This document shows, piece by piece, positions 41,070 through 45,248 of a stretch of 45,248 nt of DNA. Below the pieces are notes generated by a model. The model was not told the DNA's origin. It did no database searches and was given only the letters and a program-made list of their open reading frames with translations. The position numbers and the translations under genes were made by a program. Every line of letters starts with the position of its first letter. Position 1 is the stretch's first letter. The stretch is from a virus, in IMG/VR virus record IMGVR_UViG_3300034190_004525, positions 1 to 45,248 of that record; one strand, given 5' to 3'.

Positions 41070-42350
41070 ATGTCAAAGAAAAATTTGGATCGCCTTGTCG
41101 AATCAGTGATTTTTGAGAATTATCTGAACGAAGACATGGGCAGTCGAGCCGTAGCACCAGGAACTCTGCATGCAGATCCTGTGCTTGGCAATACCGGATA
41201 CGGTAAGTTGGTTGTCAAGAAAAATCCTGAAACAACGGTTGGAGAGGAGCTGCCCCTAGCACCGTCTTCGGTAATGAGTGCACAGTTGGCCGACGAGCTT
41301 CCTCCGGTTGATGACCCAGACTACAAGCCTAAGACCGCTTCTGACTTCGGTTTGGCCATGCATGCAATAGTTAACGACCTACCAGAAGAGCAAATGGAGA
41401 AACTTTACCGGTCGATACGAAGAACAGCCGAGAAGATGCTCGGTAGGATTAACGAGCAAGCCGGTGATGACTATTACATGGGCCTCACAGACGAAGAGCT
41501 GTTCGATGGAATGACCGACGAGGAAAAGGAAGAGCTTCAAGATCTGGCCGACAGAATGAGAGCTTCTGGAGAAAAGGTTCCATCTAGCTGGGATACAATT
41601 CTCACTTCCGACGACCCCATCAACAAGATCAAAGGAAGCTCTGACGAAAAGCCTCCAGGCGAGATTGTCGCACCGGTTGAGGTCACAAAAGACGGCATGA
41701 CACTGGAAGATCTTGCGGATGTTATGGGGATTGGCGTTTCAGGAGCCAGACAATCGATTGAGAAGCTTATCCGCAGAACGGGAACTCTTGAGAGAATTCT
41801 ATCGCCGAAAGATCTAAAGTCGCTTGAAATATTTGCTACGATTCAGTTCATCAAAGGTCTCACGCCATTTGTTGACGAGGACGACATTGATGAGCTGAAG
41901 CTCAACAGAGACATTACCAGAGGCCTAGACTCTTACAGGTTTTTCTTCGTTAACTCATTCATTCTCCCTGTGTACAATAAGCTGTACAGAACAGCATCCA
42001 AGGACATAGAGGCTCGCCTTGTGCGAAGCGGTTTCCCAAAGCGGTCTGCTCTTACGATCAAGAACATCATGTTCGGAGAGTCCATGATGACCCCGGAGAA
42101 ACTGAGAAACAAGATTCAAAAGGACATTGCGGCAGAGGACTCCAGCACCGATGTCGATACTTTGGTAGATCGTCTCAAGGGTTTCTATCCGACACTCAAA
42201 TCAATCGCTAGCTTGGACGGAGCAGACGTTGCCGGTATGGCTCGAGACAGATGGGACAAGCTATCAGATAAAAGAAAATCTCAAGAAGTTGAGAAGGCAC
42301 TAGATGCAACACAGGCGTTCCAAGATGAATTTGAAGGCAAGGATGCTTAG
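41070..42350 (+). CDS. Hypothetical protein with tag-like N-terminus
   Basis: 426 residues, GAGG upstream. Begins MSKKNLDRLVESVIFENYLN with IFE and LNE sites, then a proline-rich acidic linker (APSSVMSAQLADELPPVDDP) and helical body (GMTLEDLADVMGIGVSGARQ and DDIDELKLNRDITRGLDSYR). The region near residues 210-240 (TLEDLADVMGIGVSGARQSI) has the look of a helix-turn-helix, but no family is recognised. A structural or internal-head role is my inference only. Confidence 0.62.
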   Translation: MSKKNLDRLVESVIFENYLNEDMGSRAVAPGTLHADPVLGNTGYGKLVVKKNPETTVGEELPLAPSSVMSAQLADELPPVDDPDYKPKTASDFGLAMHAIVNDLPEEQMEKLYRSIRRTAEKMLGRINEQAGDDYYMGLTDEELFDGMTDEEKEELQDLADRMRASGEKVPSSWDTILTSDDPINKIKGSSDEKPPGEIVAPVEVTKDGMTLEDLADVMGIGVSGARQSIEKLIRRTGTLERILSPKDLKSLEIFATIQFIKGLTPFVDEDDIDELKLNRDITRGLDSYRFFFVNSFILPVYNKLYRTASKDIEARLVRSGFPKRSALTIKNIMFGESMMTPEKLRNKIQKDIAAEDSSTDVDTLVDRLKGFYPTLKSIASLDGADVAGMARDRWDKLSDKRKSQEVEKALDATQAFQDEFEGKDA

Positions 42351-42723
42351 AGAGGTTTTTGATCTTAGCGAAGACCACGGGGTCGAGAAAACTCAGTTTG
42401 AGTTTTTGCCACCTAGGGAACATATCAAGGCCCCCTCATCTCCAATTGGTGCTTGGACTGGCATGGGCTGGGCAATGTCAATGTGCAAAACAAAGCTTAG
42501 CCGCAGATTTTCTTTTCCAAACAAGCAGTCAAGAGATGTGTTTGTCCTTGATATCATGGATCTAGAGAGAACCACGGGTCACAACATAGACTACCACGTC
42601 TGTGACTATGATGTATCTGTAGTCCTAACGACGAAAGACATCGATGAAGTAACAGACATGGACATGAAGTGTGCAAAGCATCTCTCGGACTGCGAAGATG
42701 AGATCAAGTCATCTGCAATTTGA
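42343..42723 (+). CDS. Hypothetical protein
   Basis: 126 residues from ATG 42343, five bases after GAAGG. Earlier in-frame ATGs at 42304 and 42325 lie further inside the previous gene and lack a ribosome binding site. Begins MLREVFDLSEDHGVEKTQFE with an LSE site; the body (FSFPNKQSRDVFVLDIMDLE, then YHVCDYDVSVVLTTKDIDEV) looks alpha/beta. No family recognised. Confidence 0.6.
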   Translation: MLREVFDLSEDHGVEKTQFEFLPPREHIKAPSSPIGAWTGMGWAMSMCKTKLSRRFSFPNKQSRDVFVLDIMDLERTTGHNIDYHVCDYDVSVVLTTKDIDEVTDMDMKCAKHLSDCEDEIKSSAI

Positions 42724-42743
42724 TACTTAGCTTAGGGTGAAGC

Positions 42744-42905
42744 ATGAAGAAGTTTGAATTTGACAAGTTTATGGACGACATTGAGAAGCGCGAAAAGCCT
42801 GTCAACGAAATCAAGAAGGCGCCAGAGACACCACAGGAATATCTTCACCGCCGTTACCGAGAAAACTACCGTCATAGAATGAAGGTAAAGGTTGATAAGA
42901 AATGA
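42744..42905 (+). CDS. Very small basic/acidic protein
   Basis: 53 residues, MKKFEFDKFMDDIEKREKPV at the start and HRRYRENYRHRMKVKVDKK at the basic end. GGGTGA nine bases before the ATG is a weak ribosome binding site; the stop overlaps the next start as ATGA, which supports it as real. No family recognised; its basic end would suit nucleic-acid contact. Confidence 0.6.
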   Translation: MKKFEFDKFMDDIEKREKPVNEIKKAPETPQEYLHRRYRENYRHRMKVKVDKK

Positions 42906-43411
42906 GTACTAGAAAGGCAAAGCTTCTAAGAAGACTGATCTCCGAAGCATCTGACGAGAGAATGATGCAAAAGAGATCCTCGAGGGATCAAGAACCGTTC
43001 AAGCTTCGAAGAAAGAAGACGACATCTGAAATGCAAGAGCAGGATAACGAGGAAGAAGACTCTGGCATTGAAACGCCGACATACGCAAAGGTCATTGACA
43101 AGCTCAACCTCATGCGAAGCGGTAAGTCTGTTAGAGACAAAGAAATTTCTTCCCAGGTCAAGAAGTACTTCAACTCACTGAGTGGGCCAGAGCGTACCGC
43201 TCTGTTTGCGTACCTAGATGCTCTAACGGAAATCATGTCCGGTGGCGAATCAGCGTCGAAGGTCGAAGATCCATCAGATGATCCATATTTCGTAACTACC
43301 ACTCGCAAGGGCGGCGGTGCAAAGAAGGAGAAGAAGCGGAAGCCTTCCGGAAAAAAGAAGTCTCCTGAAGTCGAGAAGGCCAAGGGCGCAGCGATCGTCG
43401 TAGGACAGTAA
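42902..43411 (+). CDS. Lys-rich protein with tag-like N-terminus
   Basis: 169 residues, starting MSTRKAKLLRRLISEASDER, a basic helix ending in an ISE site and the best loose match to the MKITKRQLRRIIKEE tag outside the two clusters. Then an acidic linker (SEMQEQDNEEEDSG), a helical middle (SSQVKKYFNSLSGPERTALF) and a Lys-rich end (AKKEKKRKPSGKKKSPEVEK). The Lys-rich end suggests DNA contact, as in T4 internal proteins, but this is inference. Coupled to the previous gene by ATGA overlap. Confidence 0.65.
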   Translation: MSTRKAKLLRRLISEASDERMMQKRSSRDQEPFKLRRKKTTSEMQEQDNEEEDSGIETPTYAKVIDKLNLMRSGKSVRDKEISSQVKKYFNSLSGPERTALFAYLDALTEIMSGGESASKVEDPSDDPYFVTTTRKGGGAKKEKKRKPSGKKKSPEVEKAKGAAIVVGQ

Positions 43412-43412
43412 G

Positions 43413-44372
43413 ATGCAACAGCCAGATGTCATCGAGGAGCTGTTCAGACTCAGCGATATAAAGGGCGGACTGGAAAACGTTAGAGACGTTTCCAGGATTG
43501 TTGTTGGAAGCTTTTTGCAAATTGGCAGAGAGTTAGCCCTGCCCCTAAGAATTGCATTCAGTCTAGGCGATGATGAGAAGCTGAAGAAAACAATTACCGA
43601 CTACAGTGAGGCAACCAGAGCTTACAACTCGGATACCAATCAGCGCTTGAGATCGCTGGGTGCATTTGAGGTTGATCCAGAGCAGTTGCTTTACAATCCT
43701 GTTGGATTTTTTCTAACGTTTCCAGTAAACGCTTATCTGTTCATGATGGATGATCCTGGAGCAAAGGATCTTCCTCCGTTTCTTGAAAAAACGCTGAGAG
43801 ACTTGAGTTCTGATACATCGGATCTCAGAAAGGGTCTATCATCACTGGAGAAGATTTTCTTTGAGTCAAAGAACTCTGTCGAAGTTCTTATTTCTGAACG
43901 AAAGACTCCCAAGGGATTAACTGCAAAAGCAGTCGATGAGCTTCTTTCGTTTTTTGGAATTGATGCTGAAAGCCAGAGAGACAAGCACTTCGACACGCTG
44001 GTCGACATGCTCGAGCAAGCAAAAGCATCGATCGAACAGAGGTCCAAGCTCATTGCCATGATGAGGAAGGTTGATACAGCAGAAACGTTGAAAAAGCTGG
44101 TAACCGTACTAAACTCGTCAGGTGCCAAGATTGATGCTTCGAAAATCAACAAGATGATCACGGACTTTCAGGAAAAGAATCCGGAAAGTGACGACCTAAA
44201 AGATCTCATGATGGGCCTGGTAAACTCCGGCGTTGCAGAACTCAAGTCAGACATTGACAAACTTCTCGAGAGAGCACCGACGGAAGAGAACCTGAAGTCC
44301 TCTGATCACGAGAAGGCCGACAAGGCTCTGACTCTAATCAATCAAATTAAAAGTTTGGCATCTCGCATTTAA
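43413..44372 (+). CDS. Hypothetical helical protein
   Basis: 319 residues starting one base after the previous stop. Predicted almost all helical, with hydrophobic helix near residues 88-100 (NPVGFFLTFPVNAYLFMMDD) and a Lys/Glu-rich helical C-terminal half (RSKLIAMMRKVDTAETLKKL). No domain recognised. It may be structural; nothing decides it. Confidence 0.6.
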   Translation: MQQPDVIEELFRLSDIKGGLENVRDVSRIVVGSFLQIGRELALPLRIAFSLGDDEKLKKTITDYSEATRAYNSDTNQRLRSLGAFEVDPEQLLYNPVGFFLTFPVNAYLFMMDDPGAKDLPPFLEKTLRDLSSDTSDLRKGLSSLEKIFFESKNSVEVLISERKTPKGLTAKAVDELLSFFGIDAESQRDKHFDTLVDMLEQAKASIEQRSKLIAMMRKVDTAETLKKLVTVLNSSGAKIDASKINKMITDFQEKNPESDDLKDLMMGLVNSGVAELKSDIDKLLERAPTEENLKSSDHEKADKALTLINQIKSLASRI

Positions 44373-44420
44373 CCTTTTGGTGTTTTTGACTTATCATTAT
44401 GCATCACGCGAGAGGAAACG

Positions 44421-44771
44421 ATGAGCGATAACTGGATTCCAGAGTTTTGTTACGAAGAGGATCAGGAAGGTCTGACCTCGAATATTCCGTTTGTTCCGGT
44501 CCCGAAGGACCAGCAGATGCCCGGGTTTATCTTTGTCTTTGAGTCAAGGGAAACGGGTGAGTTTGAGCCTGGACCTGAGGGCGAGGAGCTTCCCGTCACG
44601 GAGATGACACTCCACCAGTATGCAGACATGCAGACTCTGAAGGAGAGGCTTAGCCCAATTGAGTTTGACAACGTCAGGTTTGCTCTCGGTCTTGAACCTC
44701 TTGCCGTTGCAGCAGCAAAGGGTAAGAAGATCACCGAGAACGTTAGGGATACCGTTGCTCCTGAGTCCTAG
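44421..44771 (+). CDS. Acidic hypothetical protein
   Basis: 116 residues, GAGAGGAA just upstream of ATG. Acidic N-terminal half (IPEFCYEEDQEGLTSNIPFV, EFEPGPEGEELPVTEMTLHQ), then a helix (YADMQTLKERLSPIEFDNVR) and a small C-terminal tail. No family recognised. Confidence 0.6.
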   Translation: MSDNWIPEFCYEEDQEGLTSNIPFVPVPKDQQMPGFIFVFESRETGEFEPGPEGEELPVTEMTLHQYADMQTLKERLSPIEFDNVRFALGLEPLAVAAAKGKKITENVRDTVAPES

Positions 44772-44800
44772 TTGTAAACTGGGGCCGTGACAGTTATACT
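44772..44800 (+). promoter_or_regulatory. Sigma70-like promoter candidate ahead of nuclease gene
   Basis: TTGTAA at 44772-44777 and TATACT at 44795-44800 with 17 bases between them, in a non-coding gap 15 bases before the next ATG. Four of six and five of six bases match the consensus. Suggests the downstream gene starts a separate transcript. Confidence 0.45.
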
Positions 44801-44815
44801 CATACTGGAGGTTTG

Positions 44816-45248
44816 ATGTATATCAGTCGAAGTCAAGCAGAGAACGCAATCCGAAACATGAAGCATTTCTACAAGTCTCTCAGGGACGTCTACTCTTGTT
44901 CTGGCATGAACGTTGAGGAAGACTTGGGTCGTAGAAACATTCTCATGTCTGGTCCGCAAGAGTTTTACTTTGCTGAACAGATTCAGGCCAACTTTCCGAA
45001 TGCATACAATAACGGAAAGACCGGCGAACCAGACATCGTCATTCCTGAGATTGGCAAGAACCTTGAGTGCAAGCTCACAACTCGCCACCGTTCCGGAGCT
45101 CTTAGCTTCCAATCTGATTCAATGACTTTCGAAGGAAACGAAGAAGGCGTCGATTTTCTGTACGTTATTGCCGATGATCACTTTGAGAACTTTGCTGTGC
45201 TTCACTTTGAGGGTCTCAAGCGAGAAGACTTTCACGCAGAGTCTCCGG
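44816..45248 (+). CDS. Probable PD-(D/E)xK nuclease (3' end outside window)
   Basis: ATG 44816, with CTGGAGG upstream, is open to the window end (144 codons). The core reads GEPDIVIPEIGKNLECKL: a PD followed 12 residues later by ECK, the PD...(D/E)xK nuclease signature in its usual spacing, with a hydrophobic strand between. LSFQSDSMTFEGNEEGVDFL and YVIADDHFENFAVLHF continue an alternating strand pattern. The family includes restriction enzymes, phage exonucleases and repair nucleases; the exact type cannot be told from the fragment. It follows a candidate promoter and is the last gene visible. Confidence 0.7.
   Translation, partial: MYISRSQAENAIRNMKHFYKSLRDVYSCSGMNVEEDLGRRNILMSGPQEFYFAEQIQANFPNAYNNGKTGEPDIVIPEIGKNLECKLTTRHRSGALSFQSDSMTFEGNEEGVDFLYVIADDHFENFAVLHFEGLKREDFHAESP

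Noticed and set aside
44371-44390. AACCTTTTGGTGTTTTT as a terminator
   Set aside because: The stem would have only three or four pairs, too weak for a terminator.
1-45248. tRNA genes, CRISPR arrays, IS elements, integrase, origins
   Set aside because: None was seen; a lytic replication and tail region would not require them, and I cannot run a covariance search.

Overview
The window is a densely packed piece of a large lytic tailed-phage genome. All genes lie on the + strand, neighbours commonly overlap by 1 to 20 bases, and no gap exceeds about 120 bases. It carries a contractile-tail module (sheath, tube, gp26-like protein, tape measure, baseplate hub) together with a T4-type replication set (gp32-like SSB, UvsX recombinase, RNase H-like nuclease, gp41-like helicase). 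This points to a myovirus distantly related to the T4 superfamily. DNA synthesis differs from T4: instead of a family B polymerase there is a DnaE-type polymerase with an intact PHP domain and a compact family A polymerase. Nucleotide genes include a B12-dependent class II ribonucleotide reductase. The host is probably Gram-negative, but nothing in the window fixes it. No tRNA, rRNA, CRISPR array, insertion sequence or integrase was seen.

Layout. 1-18.6 kb is the tail: two tandem paralogous sheath genes (the first cut by the window edge), the tube, five small proteins sharing one N-terminal tag, a gp26-like protein overlapping a small ORF in another frame, the tape measure, and large baseplate proteins. 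18.6-21.8 kb is a mixed block: compact PolA, an unknown, an HD-domain protein, and four more tagged or tag-like proteins. 21.8-26.3 kb is replication and recombination: SSB behind a hairpin leader and in front of a strong terminator, then UvsX, flap nuclease and helicase. 26.3-36.8 kb is mostly nucleotide metabolism, repair and DnaE: class II RNR, a membrane cluster with a CPBP protease, an MBD4-like glycosylase, DnaE, a thymidylate synthase/deoxynucleotide hydroxymethylase homologue, dUTPase, a DHH phosphoesterase and a dCMP deaminase. 36.8-44.8 kb holds mostly unknown proteins, several very acidic and several with short N-terminal helices followed by an (I/L)-x-E site, plus a superoxide-dismutase-fold protein that has lost metal ligands. 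The window ends inside a probable PD-(D/E)xK nuclease.

The most interesting theme is the set of small proteins beginning MKITKRQLRRIIKEE or a looser version of it. The tag is held at protein level while its codons vary, and it is followed by unrelated bodies. It ends in an I-x-E site like the T4 capsid-targeting sequence that the prohead protease removes. I infer, without proof, that these may be proteins packaged inside the head. Other points are the MBD4-like glycosylase beside a TS-family enzyme carrying the Asp typical of dCMP hydroxymethylase, the pairing of two unrelated polymerases, and a possible translational frameshift between two tape-measure chaperone candidates.
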